Origin: Nymphaea colorata
Taxonomy: Eukaryota > Streptophyta > Magnoliopsida > Nymphaeales > Nymphaeaceae
Assembly (NCBI RefSeq): GCF_008831285.2
Contig: NC_045146.1
Coordinates: 5,652,972-5,716,971, forward strand
Length of the DNA: 64,000 nucleotides
Reading direction: 5' to 3'
Shown here in pieces: positions 16,825 to 29,113 of this stretch; position 1 is the stretch's first letter; each line of letters starts with the position of its first letter. Below the pieces are notes generated by a model that was not told the origin of the DNA, did not search any database, and saw only the letters and a list, made by a program, of their open reading frames with translations. A program made the translations under genes and the position numbers.

Positions 16825-18503
16825 TCTCAAGCTCAAGCTGGTTCCGTCTAGCACCACCTAGCTCCCTCAAACTGATTTAGCTCACTAGCCGACTCATGCT
16901 CAAGTTGATTCTAGCCTTACAACAAGTCCAGCTCGGCACCCCTGTTCTGCTCTGTTTTGGACATCATTCCAGATCATCTTCGCCTCAATATTTCCACCAA
17001 ATCAGGTCAGCTACCTCTCTAACTTGCATGTAATTCAATTATAGTGTCATGCACGTTTGAATTTTCCTCAAAAGAATGAATGAAGATCAGACCTCATTTG
17101 GCAGTCACAAAGTAGCTGGCTGCTGACACGGTCAGACCGACCCCACCATGGCCTGCTTTGCAGCAGCCTTGGTGAAGTCATCGCCTCTTTCTACCAAGTT
17201 AAAAACTAGGGTTCAAATGCTCATGGGTTTTAACCCCTTAACACGCAAATCAATGGGTTTCATTTCTGCTATTCAATTATACATAGCAAGTTGATTTTGG
17301 AACAGTGATTCGTTACCATGATCTAGACCCTAACCAGTCCCATGGATCGAGGTTTTTCGCCAAGCTATCTAACTCAAAATGGCATCTCTCTTGCTGTTCC
17401 AAAACAGCAACCTTCATGCATGATTTTTTTCATTCTAATTTTCATGATGTGTGGCATTTTCCCAAGCGTTACCTTACTGGAAATGGTTAACGAAAATGAC
17501 AAATGAATCGTGGTTTTGTGCTAGGATTTCTTCTATGTTTAAAAGCAGTGAATGATGTCCAGCAAAGTCAATACAAAGAAAATGTACATGTTAATGCATA
17601 TGTGCATGCATTCCCATAATCTTCTTAACCCATTTGAGCTAAAATTCTGTTTTCAAAAATCAGAAAATGATGTTTCTAAATTCTGATTTAAAGAGATCCA
17701 ATTCGTACGATACTGGAGGAACATCACCATGGTTTGGGCAAGAATGTCAATGCAAAGATTGAGAGAAAGGAGCACAGCATAGATGTACTCTTGAATGCAC
17801 AATGGATTGAATCTCACAATTTTGCCAAAATGGTTCCATCAAGGATTTGATTTGCTCAATGCATGAGTATGATCCATCTTAAAATGAAACAAATGAAGTA
17901 AAGTGGACTTGTTTCAACTTATTTCATATTCTCAAATTTTCAGAAATCTATACGATTTCGAAAATCAACAATTAACAAATTCTTCAAAACTAGACTTGGA
18001 ATCCTAGAATTTCACCAAATGTGACCAAGTTTTCCCAAAACTTTCAAAACCAAGATCCAAACCCCAAGGTATTGGTCGATTTCTGACCCTGCCAAATCTA
18101 AAATTCTTCAAGCTCAAACAATCCAATTTTCCAAAAATTCTAGCTAGATTTCAATCCAATTTCTCCTATCCAATTAAAATTTCAAATCAAATTTCAAATT
18201 CCAAAATCCCAAGCTATCCTCAAAATTTCTAAAGTCTAGCCCATATATCCAATTTTCGATGATTCTATTCAAAACAGATCTAATTTCAATATCTAATTCC
18301 AATCCTATCTGAATTCTCAAAAGTCCAATTTTTAGACCAAATCAAAGTTCAATTTCTAAAATCCAGGATTAATTTGAAAATCCCACTCTAAAATCCATCC
18401 TCCAATCTGTGTGCATGCATGTAGGAAAAGCAACTTGTCAAAAGCTTGAGAAAACCTAGATCTTGAATCGATTACCCCTGTAAATGGTGGTAGGAATAGT
18501 CGA

Positions 18504-19480
18504 TCCTCATATTGATGGGTGGGTCCCTTTCTCCTAAAATTTATTTTCTAACAAAAACCCAAATTTCGTTGCTTGGCATGCGATTTTCCTTCATGCACAG
18601 GTTGCGGAAAGATTGGGGTGTGAACAACATCAATCCTAACAAGTCTTCCGTGAACCCTTTAGGAGTTTTAGAGTGCCTACTTGAGAGACTCCACCTTTGT
18701 TGGGCTCAGAAATCAAGCACTTTCCTCTGGCCTATTTGAGCCATCCACTCTTTGTTGGTAAGCTCAAAGAAGGCTATTGTATTACTTGGACAAGATTATG
18801 TCTAGACTAAGTAGGTGGAAAGTTAAACTCTTATCTTATGCAGAGAGGTCTGCCCCATGAAATCAGTTCTATTCCAGCTATTTAACTATTGGGCTAGACC
18901 TTTTCGTATCTCTATGGATGTGATCAAATGAATCAGTAGAGCCATATTGGATTTCCTATGACGTTCAATAATGAAGTCGAGTCGAAAATAGCCACTGAAA
19001 TGAATGGTTTCGTTTTTGTAGTGTAATTTGAAAATTGTTCTAAATTCTGATAAGCGGCATCCCATCGAGCCATTCAATTCTTACCATAACTATCATGCAT
19101 GGGCAGTAGGCTCAGAATCCACCGGAAGAGTGTCGCCAGAAGGAGAAAGCACAGCTATTTAACTATCACTTTCCATTAGATATGTGCTTCTGCCAGTGGC
19201 AAAAGGAATTGGTGGACTATCATTCATTGTGAGAGAGAAAAGCTCATTTGATTGTTCCTGGAACTAAATTTTGAAGTATGAATTCCTCGTACATCTATTT
19301 TTTAGAGAGCTTATGAAAAAACAGACATGTTATGTTTTTGGAAGAGGTTGGTTGGGAAAGATATGGTGATGGTACTGCTAATGGTGGTTAGCTTCTTATA
19401 GAAATGTGGGAATAAAGTTTTCTATGGTAAAAATCTTATTCATGCCCCTTCCATTACTAGAATTAGAAATGTACTATGAG
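18504..19480 (+). mobile_element. L1-type LINE remnant, 3' part
   Basis: This continues the element interrupted at 14630. Plus-strand frames include FPLAYLSHPLFVGKLKEG (equivalent of LPFRYLGVPL..GKL) at about 18723-18775. LLYYLDKIMSRLSRWKVKLL and SYAERS follow at about 18775-18855, then MKSVLFQLFNYW near 18860. These are the conserved segments after the polymerase core in plant L1 ORF2 proteins. Stops and frameshifts abound. The 3' end and any poly-A tail are not resolved. Confidence 0.75.
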
Positions 19481-21925
19481 TGAGCTCGACTTGAATTCGG
19501 CTGGTTCGACCTCAAGTTGAGCTTTACGAGCTGGAGCTCAACTTGATTAAACTCATGTCACTTGATTTGTAATATTTTTTTTATTTAAATGAAAACAAAA
19601 ATGAAAAAATGTGTTAATTAATCAAGAATTACCAATATGCCCTTGAATGTTAACAAATAAGGAAGTCATGAACTTAACTCGAACTTAATTAGTTTACGAC
19701 CTGAATCTTAACTCGAGTTCAAGTTTACATGGGGGCAGGAGCACATACCTAACCAGAATGCTACGGGACTCTCTCATGTCACTGGTTCATCTCTTGTTGT
19801 AACCTAGATATTTAGTTTTATGACTCGTCCTGAGGCCTTGTTTTCCATCATATAGGAGTGCCTTGGAAACTCTCCCACTTATGTAGAGATTTTCCCCTCC
19901 ATTATTGTATGTAGTTTCCTATACTTTGACAATATATAAAACTTATCGTTACAGCATGTCAGTGAACTACCAACGTGCATCAAGCCATTGGCATTTGGTT
20001 CATCTTTTCTCATCAGGCGATGCTGTAGGGAGTGAAACATGAAACCTCTTTTTCCTACCTTCATTGACCTTATTGTTATGGCAACAATTGTGGCTGTCGA
20101 CAATGACATGCATGCCAAACCCCTTATGAGAAGTGAAGATCGACACTCGACTGTGCGCTATTGGAGCAGCTCAATTGCCCCATGTTCATTCCTCATTTCT
20201 TTTTGTCTATCGAAAAGCAAGGTGAGTGATAGACTAGGTACATTTTCATCATTAGTTGCATGTGTTTGACAGACATAGGAGTTTGCCTCCCTTTCCTATC
20301 CCTTTGATGCAATTGTATTGTTCCCCTAGGTTCTTGATTCAATTCTGTAGGGATCATCTGCTTGTATTCAATCGGCTGCTGCTCGTGTTAAGAGATGACT
20401 AGTGTGGTGTTTTATGCTTTGGTAAGCATCTCTCTCTCAATCTTATTTTGACATACGAAGTGTCAATAGCAGTGAAATTCCACCAAAGCTCGATGTTGGT
20501 AAGACATGTGAATTCACAACGGCCTTAGAGGTTGTGCCAATTCCTAATGGCTATAATTGTTAGGAATTTGTAAGATATTCCCAACAATGTAGGCATTTGG
20601 GAATTAGAAGAATTCCTAAAAACTTTAGCATTCCTTTGAAGAATTGCCAACAGCGGTAGTTGTTGGTAGTTTTCTTAGAATTGCCAATATAATCGACTGC
20701 AGTGTACAGGGGACATCCCCAGCAACGTTGTAGCGAAAATCTTGACAAAAAAATTGATGGGACCCAAAGTTAGTTTCATAGTATAAAAAATTACAATTTT
20801 GATTTATTAGTATTAAAAATTTATAGCAAATTTTTAAAAACATAGAAAAGTACAAAACAATGAGCGCAAAAGAGGAAAAGTACTTTATGGAGAAGAAAGA
20901 ATATCGTAAAAATGTATTAGAGGTATGTTATTCAGAACATGCATTTTTTCATTAAAAATAATCAAAATTGGCTGTTTAACTTTCTCTTAACATTTAAATG
21001 AGTGTCTGAATAAGTTTTCATTACATATGACTTGCTTTTTAATTAAAGTCCCTATGTAGCTTAGGGTTATGTAAATTGAATCTTTAACTTTTGAAAACAA
21101 ACTTAGGCTCTTCTAAAAAGAAATCTAAAAGGTCTATTATTACTACAAGAAATTAGCCTTTGAGTTTAATCTTTCTTACTTTAAATGTGTAAAAAATTAT
21201 GAAACTTTAGATCTTAAAATCAAAAAATGACTGGGGCCAAAATTAGTACAAAATTTGTAAATTTGACTTTTCCCCTAGAGTTACTTCGGGACTTGGGTGG
21301 ACCTATAACCCAAACACCCTTCAACGTGGATGTCAGACACACTTGCCACCATTTACAGTATGGTAGAGCAATTTGGCTGGAACCAAACCTGCAACATGTT
21401 GTGCACAATAACATCGGTTCCTCCAACTGTGCTATGCCCCTTGGAGCGAGGTCAAAATTCAAATCGGCTACCGATTTTTTGGGTGGTGTCTTGGTACTTT
21501 GGTTTGATTTTTCACTACACTCACCAAGCTTATTAACATAAGATAGTTCTCTCTCTCAATTCAATATCAACTTCAAGCTTCTATCTCGAACTTTTCACCT
21601 TTATTTATGGCCTGTAATGTTTGGTAAGCAGCTTCTCCTCTTTATTGATTTGGCCAATTCCTCACAGCAAATGTGTGCCTCACATTCTTGCAAGCGACTT
21701 TAATTGCATGCTATTTTACTATGTCTCCAATAAACATGTTTGTCTTTAACAAATCAATGTAGCTATTCAACCAGCTTCCTTGCTCAACATCAACTCATAA
21801 CTCTTCATCATTCTTGTGAAACATTTGCTTGGTGTAACAAGTGATTGGCCCTCTGCTTAAGAATTACATTCAAGTAGCTTGTGTCTTTTAGAGTCCGGCT
21901 TCCTCCATTGACGTTCTTACAATTG
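19481..21925. other. Intergenic sequence with decayed repeats
   Basis: From 19481 to 19720 the sequence is rich in GAGCTCGACTTG/TTGAGCT-type words, typical of a dispersed plant repeat. From 20500 to 20750 short motifs such as GAATTGCCAA and AATTCCTAA recur in both orientations. No coding similarity or RNA gene was recognised up to 21925. Confidence 0.35.
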
Positions 21926-22350
21926 GGGGCGTCAATAAATCGAAATGAATATCCATTTAAAAAATGACATCCAATTAAATTCAAATTCAAGTTTACTTTT
22001 AAATAAATAATCGATCACTTTTCCAATAAAGGGTTAGGGACCCTACTTTCCTGCAAGTTGCATCAAAAATAAATATTCAATCAGATTTGGATTCAGATCT
22101 AGTGTTAAATAAATATCTTATATTCATTATCCATCCATTTTGAGAGTAGGTTCTGAGCATATCATTTGCAGTTTGGATTTGATTTTGTATTTAAAAGTCA
22201 TATTTGGATTCATATGTACATTTAAAGGACAGATTAGGATTTTGAATTTAACAATTGGATTGTTGATATGCACTTTTTTTCATTCATATTCAAATTTCAA
22301 ATCGAAGTCAAATCCAATACATGGGCATCTGGTAAATTGGATATAGCAAG
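21926..22350 (+). repeat. Dispersed AT-rich repeat (GGATTYGGAT-type family)
   Basis: It starts GGGGGCGTCAATAAATCG and continues with repeated GATTTGGATTCAGAT-like words. It resembles the arms at 31694-32110 and 32884-33290 and a shorter stretch at 38855-39130. It is non-coding. Confidence 0.4.
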
Positions 22351-22878
22351 ATGTACTTCCAATTCGCTTTCTCTCCACAAACGACCCTAGCTTGAACCTT
22401 ACCTCTCTTTCCCCCTTATGGTATAGAGAAAATCAGTTTTTGCAGTTCCCGTTTATACTTGACACCAGCGGCGCTGCAAATGGATCGGATCTGGTTTCAA
22501 TATCATATTTGGGGAGTCCAAAATGGGGAAATCTGATATCCAGATTCGAACAATTTGCACACCTACCCATAGATTCGCCTTTTTTTTTATTTTTAAGGAT
22601 AAAGAGATCGGACCCATTTGAAAGTTTACCCTTGATCAGGCCTGCAAGTAGTCCAGATCTAGATTGAGCGTTTTGTGATTACTAATGTATCAGATCCGAT
22701 TCTGATCCAACCTTTAATACATTTAATTGCACTAGATCCTATCCGTTTTGCAACCCTCTTCATGACATTTCATCAAACCTTGCTCCAGTTAGGCGGTGAT
22801 CAGGAATTCAGAGAGAGAGAGAGAGAGAGAGAGGTATTAACCTGTAACACAACCCAACCAGTTGTGCTACCCATCATT

Positions 22879-22921
<43 letters not shown>

Positions 22922-24610
22922 GAGACAAAGGTGCCTTGCATTCAACTTTATGCAGGACAGGGCAGCATGTCTGCGAGCACTTCATGACCTACACACACAG
23001 GCAGACAAGCGTGCACACACACACACATACACACAAGCAGAGGACACATGCCTCATAATCTAAACATATACACACTATATATGCTAAAAATCTAGTTGGC
23101 CAAAGTAAAGCCTTTTGCAGTAATAAACAAGGCAGTGTAGAGAGCAGCCAAAACCGTGTTATTGGTGAACGGCATTGTGGGAGGACTCAAAAGCAAAGAC
23201 AAGATGCAAAAAGAAGTCATAAATGGCACCCATGATTTGCTTACATAATTTCTTTCTTGGATTCCTTTTGTTTTATTTGGGGGAAGACTCCATTCCTCTC
23301 AAGGACAAGCAGACCAACTTCTTTTGCTCAAAGTCACAAGGTGGACCTAACCCAGCCGGAAAATGGCCATGATCTAAAAGGCAATATTCTGTAGCCCAGA
23401 CTCAAAACAGCTGGATTTGAGTTGGGTCCAGCAAAAAAATTTCATGGAGTTTCAAAATCTTGGTTCAATTTAATACATATGAATCAGCAGGCCATGATCT
23501 CAATCACTGGAAGCTTTTCAAAATGTTTGCAGATAATTTGTCATGTTAAAAAATATCTGTCTCTGCTGGAATGATAAGGAAAATCCACAAGATATAGTGT
23601 AGCTGAGACTAAACATGCTGAGGGGATAAGCCTCGAAAGAATCGTTTAAAAGCAACCAAACAAGGAGAATATTTATCCGGGTAAATGTGTACTTTCCTTT
23701 CTTCTAAGCGACAAGCCATGTTGGCTACTAAACCCTCATGCAAGCAAACATCCTTCTACCACTTTCATTTCTTTTTGAAAGAAGCTTTACCTTCACAAAT
23801 GGCAGATATGCTTTTCATCATCAAGGCCTTTTCTCTGGCCTCTCCATCAATGAAGAAAAAAGTATTTCTATTCAATGTTGATTTAGAAACCTCTGATGCT
23901 GCTTCACTTGTATCCGCTTGTTCCATTAGCTCTTTACCAATACATTACTCGGGTTTTCCCCAGATATATCCTCATAAGAGTGAATGGTTCTTTTCAAGCC
24001 TAGTTCCAACCTCGGAAGCCACAGTACCTCTTCTTGGTAGGCAGAGTGACCCTGGTCACCTATGTCCTGTCCACAATTCCGATACACTACATAGCTAATC
24101 AAATCTCATTTTGAAATCCTTTCTCTAGAATCGGGTCTAGTATCTGAGAAACATCTCTTGCCCTGGATTTGGCTTGCTTGCCATGTCCTAGGGGTGGCTT
24201 AGGCATCCTTAACATTAAACTCAAAAAATATTGTGCTACTGCTAAGATGGACACTTTTGCTGTCACATTCGGATGACCAATGAGCACTCTTCATTAGAGT
24301 AAATGCTTTGAGGTTATAGATCCCACCATACGTAGTTTAGCTGATCCCACCCAAGCCTTTTTCTGATATCTATAAAGCTTGGTTCTCTGCCATTAACAGC
24401 TTCAAATAGGCCAACATGACAATCCATTATTTTCCAATATAGTGCAAGAATAGTCGTGGTTTCATCTCTATATCTCTCTCTCTCTCTCTCTCCAAGTGGA
24501 GTTCCTACCTCTAGAAATTTGGATTTTATAATATTGGCCTTTTTCTAGTATATATGGAAACCAAAAAATGTAACTATTGGAATATACCTACATTTATTAC
24601 AATACTAATA
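22351..24610. other. Intergenic sequence with microsatellites and one unrecognised open frame
   Basis: GA microsatellites lie at 22810-22833 and 22880-22920, a CA-rich stretch at 23011-23036, and CT repeats at about 24472-24492. A plus-strand frame of 137 codons (23685-24098) has no family signature, no splice context and ordinary intergenic composition, so I do not call it a gene. Confidence 0.45.
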
Positions 24611-24616
24611 ATATAT

Positions 24617-24912
24617 ATACAGAAGCAATTAATATATGCAATAAATTTCCTATCCGGGTGAGTGAAAAGGTTAACCTCACTGCCTAGGCAAGAGCCGAAG
24701 CACCACCTCCGTCTCTTGGCCTAGGGTCCAGAACTGTATCGTGGGGAGATTTCTGCATATATATTACATAAGCAATTAACATATGCAATATATTTCCTAT
24801 CTGCATGAGTGAAAAGGTTAACCTCACTGCCTAGGCAAGAGCCACAGCACCCCTCCTTCCCCTTGGCCCCAGGGTCCAAAAATGTATCGGTACTAGGTGG
24901 CAAGATTTCTGC
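24617..24912. repeat. Two-copy tandem duplication (~147-bp period)
   Basis: The segment around GTGAGTGAAAAGGTTAACC at 24658 recurs 147 bp later (AGTGAAAAGG at 24661 and 24808). The match continues through CACTGCCTAGGCAAGAGCC, GGGTCCA and AGATTTCTGCA. The copies differ by several substitutions and small indels. A minus-strand open frame across it (24721-25098) is unrecognised and probably a by-product of the duplication. Confidence 0.75.
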
Positions 24913-27181
24913 AAGCTTCAACTTGCACATAGTTACCACCTCCCTTACAATATAGGAGCATAACCCTCTGCAGGTTCCAACTGTAGATGCGCCCCAAGTC
25001 CGCCCATTTAAGCTAAGAACCTTAGGACATGCAATATATTTCCTATCATTCCTCACTTTCATCACATAAGCTTTTGTAAATGTTTTGGAACTTGGCAACT
25101 CTGCATTCTCACATATATTTGTGATTAAAAACCATTAATTAAAGCCTGTTCTTAACAAATGCACTATGATGACCGCGTGGACATTATCATTATTTTGACT
25201 TTCCATGTTCTAAAGACACAAGACACAACAATGGCATTGCATTTCAATTCAGCAACTTTTCAAAATCTAGCGATAACGTCATAGGCTATGATGATGACAT
25301 TTTCAAAATATTAACGGCATTTATCACCAGGGTTCGAACTCAGCAAGCCGTTGAGGCTTTTGCGTAGTGCGAACTACTGTACTCCAACAATCATCTGCAG
25401 TTATTAGCATGCAAGAAATACATCAAAATGCCCCAGAAATGAATGTAACCAGACCGGTTTCAACGCAGATGTAGCTTTTACCTCCAGCCAACTAGTCAGA
25501 TATTGCCTAATCAAACATCCCATGGATTCAGAATAAGATGCACAAACAGGACCCAAACCAAACGTCCATATGCACTTAGATTCGAATATCCATTTGGTTC
25601 AGCAAGAAAAATCTAGGAAACACGTATGAGTGTAATTGTTAATCAGATATAGTGATTCGATGAGAAATCGAAATCGAAATCGAGACTGACCCCTCTCCCC
25701 CCTCCCCTTGGGGTGCAGGGTTACTTTGAGACCTAGATGAACATATGGTTACTCCCATCAACTTGAGAGTGGTTGAATTTACTTATTTAATCAATCAGAC
25801 AATATTATCCAAACGATTTGCATTCTTAAGATGGACCTGAATGCCTTAACGCATAAAGTTAAGCCCTCAAAACAGACATTCTGTTGTGTTGTGGTAGAAG
25901 AACCAAAGTCATATGCAAGATATATGCAGCCAACTTGATTTCAAAGAGGAAGATGATGGCAACAACTCAAATATGACCAATAAGAAGGCAAAGAGCTGGT
26001 AGCCTGTATATAGATAGAGTGCATCTGCGGATCTTCATGTTTCATGGATAACCAGCCAGGAACATTTGGAGAAACTTTTCCTTGATGCAAAATTATCGTT
26101 ATAGAGAAGGCAAATGCATGCCAATTATACATGGATCGAACTTCTAAATAGTTTCTGTAGCTTGCTTAGGTGGTGTTAATGTCGGTTTGAAGATGAATCA
26201 TTCACAAGACTAAGAAAATCGCTCTGAAATTGGGATAGATTCGAAACAGAAACACGCGTTGGCCATAACGAAAAGACAACATAACGCTATTCATAAATAT
26301 GCACTTTTATGGTTTTTTTTATATCGAGAACGCTCGATCTGTCATTGAAGTCCCACTTGCAAGTCTAGGAAACGTCGAATAGAGTTCGAAAGAAAAAGAA
26401 ATGCTGGCTGACATGAACTGACTTCGTAACAAAGGAGAGGTGATCAGCCTCTACTGATATAAAGCCAAAATGATCTCAGAAAAACTACAGGTTGAAGTGC
26501 TAAAAAATATTTTTGCTTCCAATTTCAGTCTCAACTTTCGCACCAAACATGCTCTAGACTGGCAATAGAAAGTGACACACAATGGGGAAAGGAAGACGTG
26601 GTTAACATGCACTATATAAATTAAAAAGGCAGGTCGAATGCATCCAACAAATAAGCCGCTTGGATCATATTAGAGAAACTCTTCATCGTTCTTCCAGATA
26701 AACTGTTGGGATCTCTTAGTCAGATTCGCTTTGTTGGCAAGGCTAACAAGGCTGGATCGATTATGGGAAGACAAGCACCTAGGATTATCTAGCCTACTTT
26801 TGGATTGAAGGAAGGAAAATGATAATTAAAAAAAAAAAGAGGAAAACAAAAGAAAGAGAGAGAAAGAAAGAAAGAAAGAAAAAATTGTTATAAGAACTTT
26901 TTCGTAAATGAAGTGGAAGAAATAGTTACATATAATGTTTGTACGGAAAATAAAAAAAATTAAGTTTATCTAACTATCATTTTCCCCTCTTTTCCTCCAC
27001 CCAAATGAGGAAAGCATTTTCTAAACCCTCTTTTCTCTCCACTTGATAGAAAAATTGGGGCACGGTTTCATCACAATGTTAAAAGTTTTCTGGGAACAAC
27101 ACCCAAAAACAATTCCCGATACAGTTGTTAGCCAAAAGACTCCTCACCCTTTCATTCAATGAGAAAACAGGGGAACAATAA
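24913..27181. other. Intergenic, no gene seen
   Basis: No conserved protein frame, tRNA or transposon terminus could be supported. There is a homopurine AAAG/GAAA-rich patch at about 26830-26885. Confidence 0.4.
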
Positions 27182-27344
27182 GGGCTGTTTGGCAAAAGGA
27201 ACAGATTGTTACTGTCAATCTATGATAAATGGAGTAGATTTATTGAACACTTGTTTATATTGTTATTGTTATATGAACCTGCCCCCTTTTTTGGGGCAGG
27301 CTCATGGAAATAGTAATAAGAGTGTTATTGTTGCCAAACACCCC
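27182..27344. mobile_element. Small hairpin MITE
   Basis: About 163 bp with terminal inverted repeats: GGGCTGTTTGGCA at the left, and the right end reading GGGGTGTTTGGCA on the minus strand. The interior carries a near-central inverted repeat, CCTGCCCC and GGGGCAGG, at about 27278-27302. TIRs of the GGGYTGTTTGG type are common in plant MITEs. No target-site duplication is clear, so I do not assign a superfamily. Confidence 0.6.
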
Positions 27345-28135
27345 CTAGATTACAATCACAAATAAGCAGACAAGAAATACACTAAAACCAAAGATCATCG
27401 TTGATATCAATCATCAAACAGATAGCCTCCTCCAACAAAAGGAATTTAGGTAACGTCAGTGAATATCATACTTATTGATATTTTAAACATCGGTCTATGT
27501 CAAACATCCTAGTCGGGTTGGTGGAGACACTCTCAGGCCAACTTGTAAGCATGATTTTAAGCATTTAAGAACATACAGAAAGCTTAGGGAATGACCACGT
27601 GTGCTTATTGATCTAAGAAAGATGCACGATACTTGTGTTCAGACAGCACAACAACCGACTATCATACAAAAAAGTCTAATTGAAAACAAAACAGCAAATT
27701 ACAACTGCCGTAAGAAAGCAATTCCAGCATCGTTCTCATATTCTAAAAAAAAAAAAAAAGAACGGGCTATTTAATTGAGATTCAATGTGACGCTGGAGAC
27801 TTAAAATAATCGTGTGATTTTACACTCTGAACGATCATTGTCACGTGGAAACCCCGCTTATATGTCTGCTAAACCACATGACTTTGAACTTAGAAAGCAC
27901 CTATCCTCCTTACCCAGAACACAGATTAGAAGCAAATAAACCACCTCAAACCCCATAGCCAGCAGAAGGAAGAGAGAGAAAGAGAGAGTGAGATCCAAAG
28001 GAGTGTTGAAGAACACCATCGTATTATCTACAGACAGGTAATAAGCAAAGGTCTTACCTATATGTTGAGAGGAAAGGATCTTACAGAAACTTCACACGGT
28101 GTTGCACTCAAAGATGAAGCTATTATTGAGATATG
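27345..28135. other. 3' flank of the RING-finger gene
   Basis: The sequence is adjacent to the stop codon at 28136-28138 (minus strand) and presumably contains the 3' untranslated region in its right half. No polyadenylation hexamer is compelling and nothing else is recognised. Confidence 0.4.
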
Positions 28136-29113
28136 TTAGTCAGAGAAAGGCCAACCACTGTAACTCCTTTGAGTATTTTCTTCACACGCAGCTGAGCTAC
28201 TTCCTGCAGAACCACGGCTAGAATTTCCAGAGCGAAAGGGCCAGAGGAAAGAAAAAGGGTTACGCCTCCCTTGGTTATCAGAGTTCATGTTGCTTTCCCT
28301 CCAGCCCGGATCGCCAGCAGACAAATTCCTGAGGCTTCCACTTCTCTGACCAGTTGATGAAGGAGGATTTACATCCACTGGTGTCACTGTTCTTGAGCTG
28401 GAACTACTAGCACCCGGTGCAGGCAACTGGTAACGACAGACAGGGCAAGAGTTGTGTTGAACCAACCATGGCACGATGCATTCAGAATGATATATGTGCT
28501 TGCACGGCATCTCCCGGGCTTCTGTACTAATGTCAAATTTTTCTTTGCAGACAGGGCAGTGAGAATCCACACGCAGGTGCCTCTGGCCAATCTTGATGGT
28601 TGGCAAGGCTTCAATGGATGAGCGGGATGCTGGAGGAGGTCCCCTTCTGTCATTCATGGTTAACTGTTCAATCAATTCCTCAAGATCCTGATTCATAAAA
28701 AGTTCACCAGCATTGGCAGGAAGGCGCCTCAATCCTATCCCAGATCCCCCATCAAATATTATCTCCATTCCACCATTATTCAACATTCCAGAAGGCATTT
28801 GACCTCTGAAGATCACAAAAGGGCCCAAACCAAACCCGAGAGGTTGTTCACCTTGATACCTGCCCCTTGCATCTAGATCACGGTTTCTTCTTCCAGATCG
28901 TGGACCAAGGAAAGCAGACAAAGCTTCCATTATTCGGATACTAGGCTGTTCCTCATAATCAAAACCAAGAAAGTCAAAAGGGCCATTACCCTCCATGCCA
29001 TCAAGCTCTTGTATGAAGCCACCACCACATCTAGAACAAATTGTGTCCCTTCCAGACACATTAACCAGGCAGTTGCACTGGTAACACCAATGGGTACTTC
29101 CATTTCTAGACAT
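28136..29113 (-). CDS. RING-H2 E3 ubiquitin-protein ligase, RHC1A/RING1-like
   Basis: A single uninterrupted coding exon encodes 325 aa. Residues 8-35 form a zinc ribbon (HWCYQCNC, then TICSRCGGGF) with cysteines 10, 13, 26 and 29. The middle part is low in complexity, with a GLGPF/IFRGQM segment at about 94-107. A RING-H2 finger spans 186-226 (CPVCKEKF, MPCKHIYHSECI, SCPVCR), with ligands C186, C189, C204, H206, H209, C212, C223 and C226 all present. The tail is Ser-rich and contains NPFSFLWPFRS. This architecture and length fit plant RHC1A-like ligases. I see no C-terminal DUF1117, unlike the RDUF group. The RING binds a ubiquitin-charged E2 and directs transfer to substrates, which are unknown here. 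The ATG is the first in frame and matches the usual ribbon-proximal start. Confidence 0.93.
   Translation of the reverse strand: MSRNGSTHWCYQCNCLVNVSGRDTICSRCGGGFIQELDGMEGNGPFDFLGFDYEEQPSIRIMEALSAFLGPRSGRRNRDLDARGRYQGEQPLGFGLGPFVIFRGQMPSGMLNNGGMEIIFDGGSGIGLRRLPANAGELFMNQDLEELIEQLTMNDRRGPPPASRSSIEALPTIKIGQRHLRVDSHCPVCKEKFDISTEAREMPCKHIYHSECIVPWLVQHNSCPVCRYQLPAPGASSSSSRTVTPVDVNPPSSTGQRSGSLRNLSAGDPGWRESNMNSDNQGRRNPFSFLWPFRSGNSSRGSAGSSSAACEENTQRSYSGWPFSD

Larger units (their letters stand above)
14636..18498. mobile_element. 3.9-kb insertion splitting the LINE (candidate solo LTR or non-coding LTR element)
   Basis: LINE sequence is interrupted here. The same AGTCGAT occurs at both junctions (14629-14635 and 18497-18503), compatible with a 5-bp target-site duplication (GTCGA) and an insert starting TGTCCGC and ending GGAATA. 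The TG start fits an LTR, but the end is TA rather than CA. I find no gag or pol frame inside, so a solo LTR is one possibility. Inside are oligopyrimidine/purine-poor AT tracts and the GC-rich repeat blocks annotated separately. Its family is not identified. Confidence 0.55.

Noticed and set aside
21141-21160. Possible CACTA terminus (TACTACAAGAAATTAGCC)
   Set aside because: The first base is T rather than C, no subterminal repeats follow and no partner end was found.
22675-23058. Open frame containing Arg-Glu and His-Thr repeats
   Set aside because: The repeats are translations of GA and CA microsatellites.
23685-24098. Plus-strand open frame of 137 codons
   Set aside because: No recognisable domain, no promoter or splice context and no codon pattern distinct from surrounding intergenic sequence.
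24721-25098. Minus-strand open frame of 125 codons, Cys-rich
   Set aside because: Part of it is produced by the 147-bp tandem duplication. No zinc-finger spacing or family match was seen.
25310-25390. Possible tRNA or SINE at a GGTTCGAAC motif
   Set aside because: The B-box-like word is palindromic and no A box with correct spacing was found on either strand.
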